The position numbers were made by a program, and so were the translations under genes. The notes beneath the pieces were generated by a model. That model ran no database searches, was not told the DNA's origin, and saw only the letters and a list, made by a program, of their open reading frames with translations. From Selaginella tamariscina (taxonomy: Eukaryota; Streptophyta; Lycopodiopsida; Selaginellales; Selaginellaceae): a DNA stretch of 64,000 bases. Position 1 is the stretch's first letter, and the number at the start of each line of letters is the position of its first letter. This document shows positions 1 to 10,859 of the stretch, piece by piece. The stretch lies in assembly GCA_003024785.1 (NCBI GenBank), contig PUQB01000526.1:57388-121387 (forward strand), given 5' to 3'.

Positions 1-1
1 C

Positions 2-3000
2 ATTAACGACGAAGACCGCAGCTGGTTTTCCAATTTACTGGACAGCCTTCTCAAGAAGCACTTTGATGTCCAATGGAGCGATGTTGTGAAAAGGGAGCGC
101 CTTGTGTTTGCAGACTTCTTGACGCCTGGTGCGGAGCCAAGGGTATATGAAGAGGTAAGTAACGTGGTGTGCCTCCTTGCCTTGGTGCTCTGGCCAAACC
201 TTCCTCTTTTGTCAGGTTACTGACCTTGCCAAGCTGCCTATCACTGTGGAGAATTATCTGGAAGAATTCAACAACGTCAGCAATACTCCGATGAAGCTCG
301 TTCTGTTTCTAGATGCTATAGAGCATATATCACGGGTCTGCAGGGTCATCCGACTGCCTCTTGGAAACGCATTACTCCTAGGGGTTGGTGGCAGGGAGGC
401 AAAGTTTGACAAAGCTCGCCACATTTATGGAGGATTTCGAGTTGTTTCAGGTTTGCATGAGGACTGCTAATAAAAGCACCGGTGTCACATTGGTTTTTCT
501 TTCTTGGTTCAGATCGAGATTGCTAAAGGATACGGAAACACGGAATGGAGAGACGACTTGAAGAGAGTACTTATGAAAGCTGGCGTAGACGACAAGGAAC
601 GACATTTCTTTCTTCTGACACTCAGATTCTAACCGACATCTTCCTCGAAGACATTAACAACATCCTCAACTCTGGGGAGGTAATGCCTGAACGTGTGTGG
701 CTTGGAAAGCACTTATGCAAAACTTTCTTCACACGCGGCAGGTACCCAACGTATGGAAGAACGAGGACCTCGATCTCATTGGCAATGCGATGCGCCCATT
801 CTCATGTCCCAAGGTCTCCCAGCTACTAAATTGGCCCTTCAGACATTATTCCTGAAGCGTGTGCGACGGAATCTTCACCTTGTCATATGTATGAGTCCAA
901 TTGGAGATGCATTCCGGACCAGACTCCGTATGTTTCCGTCTCTTGTCAACTGCTGCACCATAGATTGGTTTCGCGAATGGCCTGAAGAGGCTCTCCAGTC
1001 CGTTGCAAGAAATTTCTTAAATGCTACGCAAATGCTTGACAATGAACAGGTCTCTCTCTCTCTTCTCTCTGTTTGGGCTCTGCTATGGACATACTGACGT
1101 ATCCAGTCTACAGGTTCGAAAGATAGTTACTGTCTGCGTCTATATCCATCAATCCGTAGAACGGCGCTCGAAGGAATTCTACGAGGAGCTACGCAGATAT
1201 AATTATGTTACACCAACCAGTTACTTGGAGCTTCTTTCCACGTACATCAAGCTGCTAGAGGAGAAGCGGGACGAACTGGAGAGCCTCCGTTCAAGGCTTG
1301 AAACAGGGCTGGACAAGCTGTTGATGACGGCAGCTGATGTGGAGGTGATGCAAAAGGAACTCGTTGCCTTAGCACCCATACTGGAATCCACAGCCAAAGA
1401 AGCCGATGAAATGATGATTGCCATTGGCGAAGACAAGAAAGCTGCAGACATCACAAAGCAAGCGGTAATCATTACATCACCTACGTGCGTGGTGCGGTTT
1501 CAGTGACCTGATGTGGGCTGGACTCGACAGGTTTCTAAGCAAGAGGCAGAAGCCAATGCCCAGGCTGCTGACGCCAAAGCTATTGCTGACAGTGCACAAC
1601 ATGATTTGGACGAGGCTATGCCTGCCCTGGAATCTGCGCTAGCGTCCCTGAAAAGTCTGACTAAGAACGACATTGTTGAAGTGAAGTCTTTAAGGAATCC
1701 ACCCGAGGGAGTGAAGCTGGTGATGGAAGCCACTTGCATTATGTTTGTCGTAGCCCCCAAGATGGTCAACGACCCCAACAAGGTATGCTCGTCACCATGC
1801 ACATGCAGCTCGTCCTCTTACACTGTTGTTTGGATGCAGCTCGGCAAGAAAATACCTGATTATTGGGAACCTAGTACGAAGATGTTGACGGATCCTCAGA
1901 AGTTTCTGGATTCACTATTGCAGTTTGATAGGGAAAACATACAAGAATCGACTATACAAAAGATTGAACCGTACCTTGCCATGGAGTCCTTTACTCCAGA
2001 GCAGGTGCAACTTACCCAGCTTGTCTTTTTTCCTTGCGTTGTGTTCCTTGTGTTGAACACCCATACTTGATGACACAGGTAGCTAGAGTTTCCAAGGCTT
2101 GCACATCTATCTGTATGTGGGTACGGGCAATGCACCAATACTACCAGGTGCTCAAAGTTGTGCGCCCCAAGCGCGAGCAGCTTGCCGTGGCTCAAGCTCT
2201 ACTCGACGAGACAATGGTACAACTTCAGGCAGCACAGGCCAAGCTGAAAGAGGTACAAACAAATAACATTGACTTTTTTATGAGTTGATAATCAGAGAAT
2301 ACGTGTCTCTAGGTGGAAGAGAATATCGCGAGATTGGAAATGCAGCTGAATGCAGCAATAAAGAAGAAAGAAGATCTGGCAAAGCAGAAGAGGGACTGTG
2401 AAGTGAAAATGGAGCGTGCTGCCAAGCTTATTGGAGGGCTGGGTGGCGAAAGGAAGCGATGGAATGAGACTATAATAGATCTTACAAGGGATATGGAAAA
2501 TATCGTGGGTGATGTTGCGGTTGCATCTGGGGCCATTGCATATGCTGGTCCTTTCACTCCTGCATATCGCCAGCGGCTCAACCAAGAGTGGGTCAAGCTC
2601 TTACAGCAGCTCCAAGTAAGTATACTTTTGCATTCCATTGTCCTCTTTTAACTAACTTACGCGAACTACTTTTGTAGCTGCCACATACCCCTGGCGTCAC
2701 CTTGCAATCAGTGCTCAAAGACCCGGTAAAGATGAGGGCATGGAATATTGCTGGCCTTCCCAGTGACACTCTCAGTGAAGACAACGGCATAATAGTATTC
2801 AAAGCGCGGCGATGGCCTCTCATGATTGATCCACAGGTACTGTAACAGCAAGCTCGTGCGCGCTCACTTACACACACACGCACACGCTCACGCACAGCGT
2901 CTGTCCTTACAGGGGCAAGCCAACAAGTGGGTGAAGAACATGTACAGGGAGACGGGTCTGGACGTGATTAAACTCAGTGAAAGGGATTACCTACGGACTC

Positions 3001-6000
3001 TAGAGAATGCTGTGAGATTCGGGAGAGTGGTACTCTTGGAGAATATATGGGAGACGTTAGAGCCAGCCCTGGAGCCTCTTCTCCTGAGACTCACCTTCAA
3101 ACAGGGTGGAACGGAAGTTATTAAAATTGGTGACAACCTCATTCCTTACCATAAAGATTTCAGGTTCTTCATGACAACCAAGCTCCGCAATCCGCACTAT
3201 GCACCAGAGGTAAGCAACGAGGTGGAATGTTAAACTTGTGTTTATGCACATGGGGACGAATGTGCAGGTGTGTGTCAAAGTGACGCTCCTCAACTTCTTT
3301 GTGACAATGGAAGGACTCGAAGATCAACTTCTGGTCAAGTGGTTACAAAAGAAAGGCCCGATTTGGCAGAAATGAAAAACCAGCTTGTAATCTCGAATGC
3401 CAGTATGAAGCGCGAACTTAAGGAAATTGAGTCAAAGATCCTCTCTCTTCTCTCAAATGCGCAGGTGAGTGCCTCTTGTTTCATGCCTGATTCTCTCAAG
3501 ATATATAAAATCTAAATTACGGGTACAGGGTGATATTTTGGAGGATGAAGTTCTCATTAATACGTTGGCTCAGTCCAAGGTCACCTCAGATGAGATCACA
3601 GTAAAGGTTGCGGAGGCAGAGAAGACGGAGATTGCCATTGATGAGACTCGCGAGGTAAGACGAGAAGAAACGTGTTTGGTTTTAAAACTTATAAAGCTTG
3701 CTGCAGGTGTATCGCAAAGTGGCAACCAGAGCCTCCATTCTCTTCTTCTGCATCTCAGACTTGGCCATTGTGGATCCCATGTACCAATACAGTCTTGCCT
3801 GGTTCATCTCTTTGTTTGGACGTGCTATCGAGAGTGCTGCCCAGGCGTCCATCATTGACAAACGAATAGAAAACTTGAATGAATATTTCACCTACTCATT
3901 GTACGTGAATATCTGCCGCTCGCTCTTTGAAAAGCACAAGCTCATGTTCTCATTTTTGCTGTGCATCAAGATTATGCAGGTAAGTTTCCTACCAATGTTT
4001 TTTTTTTTTACAATTCTGACATGACAGGGACGTAAAGAAGTGGACCCTGCTGAGTGGCGTTTCTTGTTGGCTGGTGCCGCAAGCACGGTGGCGCTCAGTC
4101 CCAACCCGGCTCCTTCATGGCTTACTGACAAGGTGATCTCGTCTCACCTGTTTCCACTAAGTACAACTTTGTTAAATGGATTGTCTTTTTTGTCAGTCAT
4201 GGATTGAAATCACCAATCTCAGCAAGCTTCCCAATTTCCTAGAGTTGGACCAGCACGTTGCTCAGAATACAGAACACTACAGGAAGTATTTTGATAGTCC
4301 GGAGGCACATCGAGAGCCATTGGCCGGTGAGTGGGACACAAAGTTAAACCAGTTGCAGAAGCTACTTCTTTCTTCGCTGTCTTCGAGTGGACAAGGCTCT
4401 GCTGGGTGTTCAGGTGCGAGAGTGTGTGCCTCTGCGTGCATGAGAGAGAGACTGATATTGTTACCGCCTCAGGACTTTGTAGCTGCCAAAATGGGCCAGC
4501 GGTTTATAGAGCCTCCTGCATTTGATCTTGCATCTTGTTACAAGGACGGATCCAACTCGTCACCCCTTATTTTCGTTCTTTCAGCAGGTGCTGATCCTAT
4601 GGCGGATCTTCTCAAGCTTGCAGATGAACTTAGATTCACAAAAAGTTTGAGAAGGTAGGTTTATGTCATACGTGCCACATGCACCTACATGTGTGTGTGA
4701 GAGAGAGAATTAACAATGTTTCGGCAGGTGTCTCTGGGTCAAGGGCAAGGTCCGAAAGCAGAGAAGTTGTTAGAGTTGGGGATGGAGCGGGGAATGTGGG
4801 TGTGCTTGCAGAACTGTCATTTGTCGCAATCATGGATGCCAGCTTTAGAGCGCATAGTTGACAATATCGATCCTGAGAAGGTATTTAGAGACGTGGGCAT
4901 CATACATTTGTATACATTTGTTTGTTTGAGTGCAGGTGCATAAAGATTTCCGATTGTGGCTGACGAGCATGCCCAGTCCAGATTTTCCTGTTTCCATCCT
5001 TCAAAATGGTGTCAAGATGACACTGGAACCTCCCAAGGGTTTGAAGTCCAACCTAGCACGCTCTTACCTTCGTTTCACAGATAAGGTTCTCAATGACTGT
5101 GCAAAGCCCGACGAGTGGAAGAAGTTGATATTTGCGAGTTGCCTGTTCCATGCCGTCATCCAAGAGCGGCGTAAGTTCGGACCGCTGGGCTGGAATATCC
5201 GTTACGAGTTCACTGACGGTGATTTGAGCGTCTGTCAAACCCAAATCAGAATGTTCTTGAACGATTACCCAGAAATCCCATACAAGGTCTCTCCAAATTC
5301 AAATGCTTGTTCTCCTTTCTATGGGAATGCATGCCTGTGTGCAGGTCATTCGATTCCTGTGTGGAGAAATCAATTATGGAGGAAGAGTTACAGATGACAA
5401 GGATAGGAGACTGATCAACAATCTTCTCTTGATATTCATCAACCCGAAGGTATATAAGAGAGAGACACACACACAATATCTCTGAGATTGACTTTGTGTG
5501 TGTGGAAACAGGTTGTGGAGACGTCTCAGTACTACTTCAGTCCATCGGGTGTGTTTCGTGTTCCAGAGGCATCCAACGTGAACCAGTTCCTGGGCCTATA
5601 TCAAGGAGCTGCCACTTGCCCCCAAGCCAGAAATTTTCGGCCTTCACGAGAATGCAGACATTACATGTGATCAGAACGAATCTTATGACCTCTTTAACAC
5701 CGTCCTTATGCTCCAGCCAAGAGAGCAGAGCTCAGGAGGCGGTGGTTTGTCTAGGGAAGATGATAGAGAAGTCTTGCCGGGATATTCTGGAAAAGTTGCC
5801 TGCAGTATTCGATGTTGAGGCAGTGCTGCAACTCTACCCAACAATGTACAGCGAGAGTATGAATACTGTGTTGACGCAGGAGTGCATTCGCTATAATGGC
5901 TTGCTATCAGTGATGAAGATGTCATTGCATGATGCACTGAAGGCCTTGAAAGGTCTGGTCGTCATGTCTATGGAGCTTGAGATGGTCTGCAGCAGCATAT

Positions 6001-6817
6001 TTAACAACCAGGTGCACCATCTACCCGGGTGGCGTGCGTGTGCATGTGTGCGGGTGAGTGTGCATGCATTTGTGTGCGGGTTCCAAACTTAACATGTCAG
6101 GGTTTTGATGAAGGTGCCTGAAATGTGGGCTGGTAAAGCTTATCCATCACTCAAGCCACTATCATCTTGGGTAGCTGATCTGCTGGAGCGAACTTTGTTT
6201 ATCAGTACATGGATAAAAGATGGTGCTCCTCCAGTCTTTTGGATATCAGGATTCTTCTTCCCTCAGGTTGGTGCTCCTAAGTTTCCTAATTCCAAGGACT
6301 AATACGTGCGGGTGGGTGCATTTTAGGCCTTTTTGACAGGAACACTCCAAAACTTCGCAAGGAAGTACAGGATGCCTATAGATACTGTGGGCTTTGACTT
6401 CGTCGTAGTTGATGACAGCCATCACGACACGATAAAGAAGGCCCCAGTCGATGGGTGTTACATCCGGGGCCTTTTCTTAGAAGGAGCGCGTTGGAACTAT
6501 GAGACGCATGTCCTGGACGAGTCTAAGCCTAAAGAGTTGTACAGTGAATTACCGGTGGTGTGGCTTAAACCTGTTCAGTTTAGAAAGCCACCCACATATG
6601 GTATATATGAATGCCCCGTATATAAAACGTTGGTGCGAGCAGGTACCTCACACACACACAGTGTTTCTATTAGGCTCACTCTTTGCCTCCTGCAGGAACT
6701 CTCTCCACTACTGGTCATTCAACAAATTTCGTTATGTATTTAGAACTACCATCCAAGCAGGATCAATCACATTGGATCAATAGAGGGGTTGGGCTCTTTA
6801 CATCTCTGGCGTATTAG
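2..6817 (+). CDS. Axonemal inner-arm dynein heavy chain, 3' part (5' end outside window; several frameshifts)
   Basis: This is the C-terminal ~1,790 codons of a dynein heavy chain, the ATP-driven motor of the axoneme. Exons by AG/GT borders: 2-154, 216-450, 513-679, 742-1049, 1114-1464, 1531-1782, 1840-2004, 2079-2252, 2313-2615, 2678-2836, 2913-3209, 3268-3464, 3529-3654, 3707-3979, 4028-4132, 4197-4413, 4473-4654, 4728-4880, 4936-5286, 5345-5449, 5512-6011, 6114-6266, 6327-6642 and 6696-6817 (stop TAG). Order: AAA4, coiled-coil stalk with microtubule-binding tip, AAA5, AAA6, C-terminal domain. The ending (FWISGFFF, then [17 protein letters not shown]) is typical of single-headed inner-arm chains (DNAH1/3/6/7/12-like). 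Exon lengths break frame in exons 2, 3, 4, 12, 16 and 17, and twice in exon 21. The gene may be a young pseudogene or carry assembly errors. Family is certain; subtype is inferred. Confidence 0.95.
216..1049 (+). other. Dynein AAA4 module with a broken P-loop
   Basis: Exons 2-4 encode AAA4. Exon 2 reads [10 protein letters not shown] and then shifts frame by two missing bases inside the Walker A loop, near position 391. The next codons resume the expected helix ([18 protein letters not shown]) in another frame. Exon 3 (IEIAKGYG, then [22 protein letters not shown]) changes frame near 600. Exon 4 ([19 protein letters not shown], then [16 protein letters not shown] and [20 protein letters not shown]) changes frame near 800. 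Conservation on both sides of each break is strong. Confidence 0.85.
1114..2615 (+). other. Dynein stalk coiled coil and microtubule-binding domain
   Basis: Exons 5-9 are all in frame. Exon 5 carries the outgoing stalk helix ([19 protein letters not shown]). Exon 6 and exon 7 carry the binding tip, with [14 protein letters not shown] and later [14 protein letters not shown]. Exons 8 and 9 carry the return helix ([20 protein letters not shown], then [18 protein letters not shown]) and enter AAA5 ([12 protein letters not shown]). This is the structural element that contacts the tubulin lattice. Confidence 0.9.
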
Positions 6818-7300
6818 AAAGGGCAGGCGCAGTTTATTTTAATTCTTTTTAGCAGGATGATTAATTGTCAAGTGTTTCAATGGCATTTTGGATGTCTTCC
6901 GAAAGAAGTCCTTGAAACACTGGTTTATCAGGGAAATCAAAACAAGAACTTGGGAAGTCAGAACTGGTGAATCAAAACTATGGAAGTCATCCCGACGACA
7001 ATATTAACTTCAATAGCAATTACCTGTTGGAAGCAAGTCCTTTTAGTACAGTTCTAAAAACAGATCATTTTCTACCTGCCACTCATGAAAGCATCAGCGA
7101 GAGTCCTGTAGGAAACGCACTGGCTAGTATCCTCCGGTTAGAAGGATTTGCCCGCAAAGTAAAAGCCCAAGTCTTATTCGCCTTTATCTCACCTGCAAAT
7201 GAGAGGAGGCGGAATAAACGCCGGTGCCACCTGAAGCAAAATAAAATGCATAAATAACATATAAGAGATATTTGTGAGTTCAACACCTAGAAACAATTGA
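6818..7300 (+). other. 3' flank of the dynein gene, no further gene recognised
   Basis: The stretch after the dynein stop is AT-rich. An AATAAA-like sequence in an A-rich stretch near 7240-7255 could serve polyadenylation but is not diagnostic. An open frame at 6967-7257 encodes 96 residues with a basic C-terminus and no recognisable family; I do not call it a gene. Confidence 0.4.
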
Positions 7301-7637
7301 CCTAATCCTAGGGTTGCCCCTGACTTAGTTAAATTATTCTTAAATATTGAAGTGCACTAAGTAAGAATGTTTCTTATTCTCATTAACATAATTTAATAGG
7401 TAATAACACTCTAAAGTAAAAAGTGAAGTCATAATAAAAATTGTGATATTACACCTCCTCTACTTAATATTCATGACAAAGAGCCCCTCTTTACTTATTA
7501 GAGAAAGTGGATTACAACTAAGTGTAGTTAAGTACTTGGCTAGCAATTGATGTTATTAAAAATTATGTAGTTTATGTGAACTTCTTTTTAACTATGTATA
7601 GAGTGAGTAATAATAATATAGTCTTGGAGTTCAACAT
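7300..7637. repeat. Degraded LTR-retrotransposon fragments, left part of a relic split by a solo LTR
   Basis: Bases about 7454-7637 resemble, in plus orientation, the last internal segment that precedes the 3' LTR in the elements at 27550-27741 and 39800-39982 (ATGTGAACTT, then TAGTCTTGGAGTT). The sequence resumes at 9129 with GAGGACATC, so the solo LTR at 7638-9128 landed inside this relic. Bases about 7300-7453 look like an LTR start in minus orientation (TTATTATGAC, then TTACCTA). Similarity was judged by eye. Confidence 0.5.
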
Positions 7638-9128
7638 TGTTAGAGTTTTAACCTGAAACCAACATATGGTAACACGTGGCTTCAAGTGGCCATCCGGCGT
7701 CAACACCCTATATGAACAATGTTAAGTCTTTCAAGATAACCCTAAGAATCTGACTCAGAGGCCCAATTAAACAGAAGATTTAAATCCTACCCTAAGTCCC
7801 CTAGAATGACCATCCGGTGAATCTTAAAGATAACCCAAGTAGACTTTAGGATCTTGTCCCAGTAGACCTAGATAGGCTCATGCCCTAACCTCATTAAGGA
7901 GATGTGCCTTGCACATACCCCCGTGACAGAATTAAGGCATCATCACTTACCCCTTAAGGAATCACTATCATCCAAGAGTACAACCCCTTTAGAGCGACAA
8001 AAGGTACCTGGCTAACCCTTAAGGATTTGAGTGGCCAAGTCATACCCTAAACATAGGGCTAGTACTTAGTGAGGACATGAGTGTAGGCGGACACAAGTGT
8101 TCTACTAAGCAAACTCTCTAAGGTTAGGTTTGAATAACCCTAAGTACATGACCTTGCGAGTGCCTCACGAAAGAGCTCTTGTTAACAAACTTATGTTGTT
8201 CAACCCTTGAATTCTAAGAAGAACACTCCTAGCCAAGTGTGCCAAAGCACACCTAGTTACAAGATCTAACCTCTCTTAAGCAAATGCCTAAGGCTTAACC
8301 CTAGTGCAAGCACAAGCATGCCTGTTTACTAGAGTATTCAACCCTTGGCAAGATACAACCCCAAAGGAATGCCTTGGGCATTGTAGATAGCATGACATCT
8401 AGTCCAGTGTCACATCTTCATGCCTTCCACGATGTGGACTATCATGCCATAGCCCTTAGATTCAAGAGTTGCACCAAGTGCCACAAACGCGTTCCTAAAT
8501 GCCAACTCTAAACCCCTTAGTAACCCTTAGGAACTAGGTAACATGAACTTGTTAAAGTGAAGGAAGATTGGAGACAAGCCTCAACCTCAACCTCTTGGAA
8601 CGTGCATTCCAACAAAACCTCCTATGCATGGATTTGCCAACGTTAAGGATAATTACCCCGGAGGTGGGACGTACCCCTGTCATTTGGAAGTTAGGGCGGC
8701 ACAAAGAGGGTTGCGCCTTAACGACACAAGCTAAAGCTTGCACCGGAAGAAGAGTAACGAGCTCAGTTATGAACCCAGGAACTTTCACTCTTACATAGTC
8801 TATCTTATTTATGTGACCGAGCCCCCCCCCCCCCCCCCGGTTTAGGGGTTTAGGGTTTAGGGGCCACTTCCTGATTACATAAGTGGGCTGGTAGGAATCT
8901 CATTCCCAGAGGGAATATACTTGGTGAGTTATCCATTGACCCCTAAACCCTAACCTGTTAAACCTAGGGGTATTTCTAAACATATTCGGCATGCCGAATT
9001 CACCGGAACTAACCATGATTAACCCAATTGGGACACAAAAACCAGAGTAAGAGTTTTCTAGAAAGTAAGTTCTAACTTTGCCTAAAGTTTCCTACAAGTA
9101 AAGGGGAGTCATAGTAAAAACTATGACA
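7638..9128 (-). repeat. Solo LTR of the LARD family (minus orientation) with 5-bp target duplication AACAT
   Basis: Read on the minus strand it starts TGTCATAGTTTTTACTATGAC at 9128 and ends TCTAACA at 7638, the same termini as the LTRs at 18526, 23070, 34575, 39983 and 45355. AACAT occurs at both 7633-7637 and 9129-9133, a perfect 5-bp duplication as made by LTR-element integrases. No primer-binding site or polypurine tract adjoins it, so the internal region was lost by LTR-LTR recombination. It contains the family's poly-G tract (here a C-run near 8821) and telomere-like GGGTTTAGGG. Confidence 0.85.
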
Positions 9129-9199
9129 AACATAAATGAGGACATCCTTAGAATTGACCTCTCCCTCCCTTAGGGTAGGTTTAGGGGTAGGTTAACCAT

Positions 9200-9730
9200 T
9201 ATTAGACTTTCTAATATAGATGCACGTTGTAACTAAAATGGGCATGATACATTTTTATAAAAATGGAATATAAAATAAATTACTAATTAATACTTAAGTT
9301 TTAATTATTAATTAATTATTTAATAAATATATAATTAAGTCTTAAAATTTAATTAATTAATAGATTAATCATTTATTAATCTTACTTAATAAAGAATATT
9401 CTTAAAATATCTTAAAATATTATATTATTCTTCATTGTAAAATATTTTACAATAATTAAAAATACTATCAAACATAATTACAAATGAAATCATTTCCTTA
9501 TCAACATGTTAATCTATTTGTAAATACTTTCCCCTTAACCATATAGAAATCTCCTTATTTTGTCTAAGTCATCCGGATTAATTGAATCATTTTAGTCAAT
9601 ATGTTGTCACCACCTAACAAAGGCTTATCTAAATATGACGTTCCTTAAGAATATATTGTAAAGCGCCGGTTGCTCTCCTTCAATTTATAAAATTCAAAAT
9701 CACGAGAAAGAAAAGCTTCAGGATATATTT
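9200..9730. other. AT-rich stretch without a recognisable gene
   Basis: Bases about 9280-9480 are dominated by TTAAT and AATTA runs. I see no coding signature, LTR terminus or structured repeat. Confidence 0.5.
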
Positions 9731-10620
9731 GATATGGTAAATATTTGCTCACAAAAGTTTTCAAGATTCTTCTTTTTGAGGCATGTATCCAAGTAGTTCA
9801 CTAGCTCATCCATGGTACTAATATCAAAATATGGGTCGAAAATGATTGGATGGATACAAAACAATGTTTTAGTTAAACATAGCCTTTTGAAGAGAGTCGT
9901 TTACCACTAAGATATGTGCGTTCTTCATTATCTTTAACTAATTGATTCCCAATGAAGCTCAATTAATCTTTCATTCTTTAAGAAGTATGGCTTGCTTTTA
10001 TTTCTTATATCATAAAACTTTGAGAAGTTTATAACATATTCGCTAGTCAAAAATTAATCTTTATAAATCATCTCTTCTGCAACACTATATATGTTTGTTA
10101 AGTAAATTCAGCAGTGGTGTTAAGTTGTGAATCTACATGCATGACCAAATCCCCACAAGTGCACCCATTTCCTTAAGCTTTTGAAAGAGACAGTCCAACC
10201 CGGACAAAAAATAACATCATATCAAAATTTACCATAACAACAAATAAAATCTCCTTGTTTGATTTCTTTTTCTCTATCCTCATGCCTTTGTCGATGAAGC
10301 AAAACACCATTAACATCCAATAACACAATATGACCATGAGTAACAAGGGGCAGTGTTGCCTCTTGAATGCTTTGCAACTCACTTGTTTAGTCCCTTTCAC
10401 ATTTATCTTTTGACACTATATTGTTGCCAATCCCTTTATCATTTACGTGTACATCATCCTTACAAGATTCAAATATTGCAGGCGCTAAAGAAAGTGATTT
10501 AAGAACTAAAGACAATAGAAATGGTGATGCAGAAACTGAAGTGGTCCCCATAGTAAGGATGTTTTGAAATGCATTATTATCCATTTCCTGCATGAACTCT
10601 GTCATTCTGACATGTGGCAT
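9730..10620 (-). pseudogene. FCP1/NIF-like HAD phosphatase-related relic
   Basis: On the minus strand, VLLDVNGVLLHR near 10329-10289 matches the first HAD motif of FCP1/NLI-interacting-factor phosphatases, in the D-x-N-G variant. Further downstream come NKSKPYFLKN (about 10005-9949), HILVVNDSLQKAMFN (about 9925-9870, matching the VDDSP-K motif with D changed to N) and DELVNYLDTCLKKKNLENF (about 9835-9740). This is the order expected of the FCP1 homology domain, which in active members removes phosphate from protein serines. Stops and frame changes separate the blocks (for example TGA after CCYGKF). An upstream open stretch, 10387-10620, may be its N-terminal part. Both altered aspartates suggest a divergent or inactive member even before decay. 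It lies just downstream of the ParB-like relic; whether they were one gene is open. Confidence 0.6.
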
Positions 10621-10859
10621 GAGAAATTTTCACCAAACCCCTCTCTTACCTCATGCCACTACTAAAAATTCATGTTTTCAATTGTTTCGTTACATTGCAA
10701 AATAATAGTTAGCTGGCCTTATAATTACCAAGGTATATTATTTACCTTGTTAATGTGTAACCCATGTTTGAATTAAAGCTTCTTTATCCTTGAGAATTTA
10801 TTTTGTGTACAAATATGAATGAAATATATAAAAATACCTTATGTTACACTCATTTACAA

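Noticed and set aside
1221-1472. Minus-strand open frames across the dynein exons
   Set aside because: They mirror coding exons on the plus strand that have clear dynein homology and splice sites.
6967-7257. 96-codon frame just after the dynein gene
   Set aside because: No homology I recognise, AT-rich context and no splice or promoter support; left as flank.
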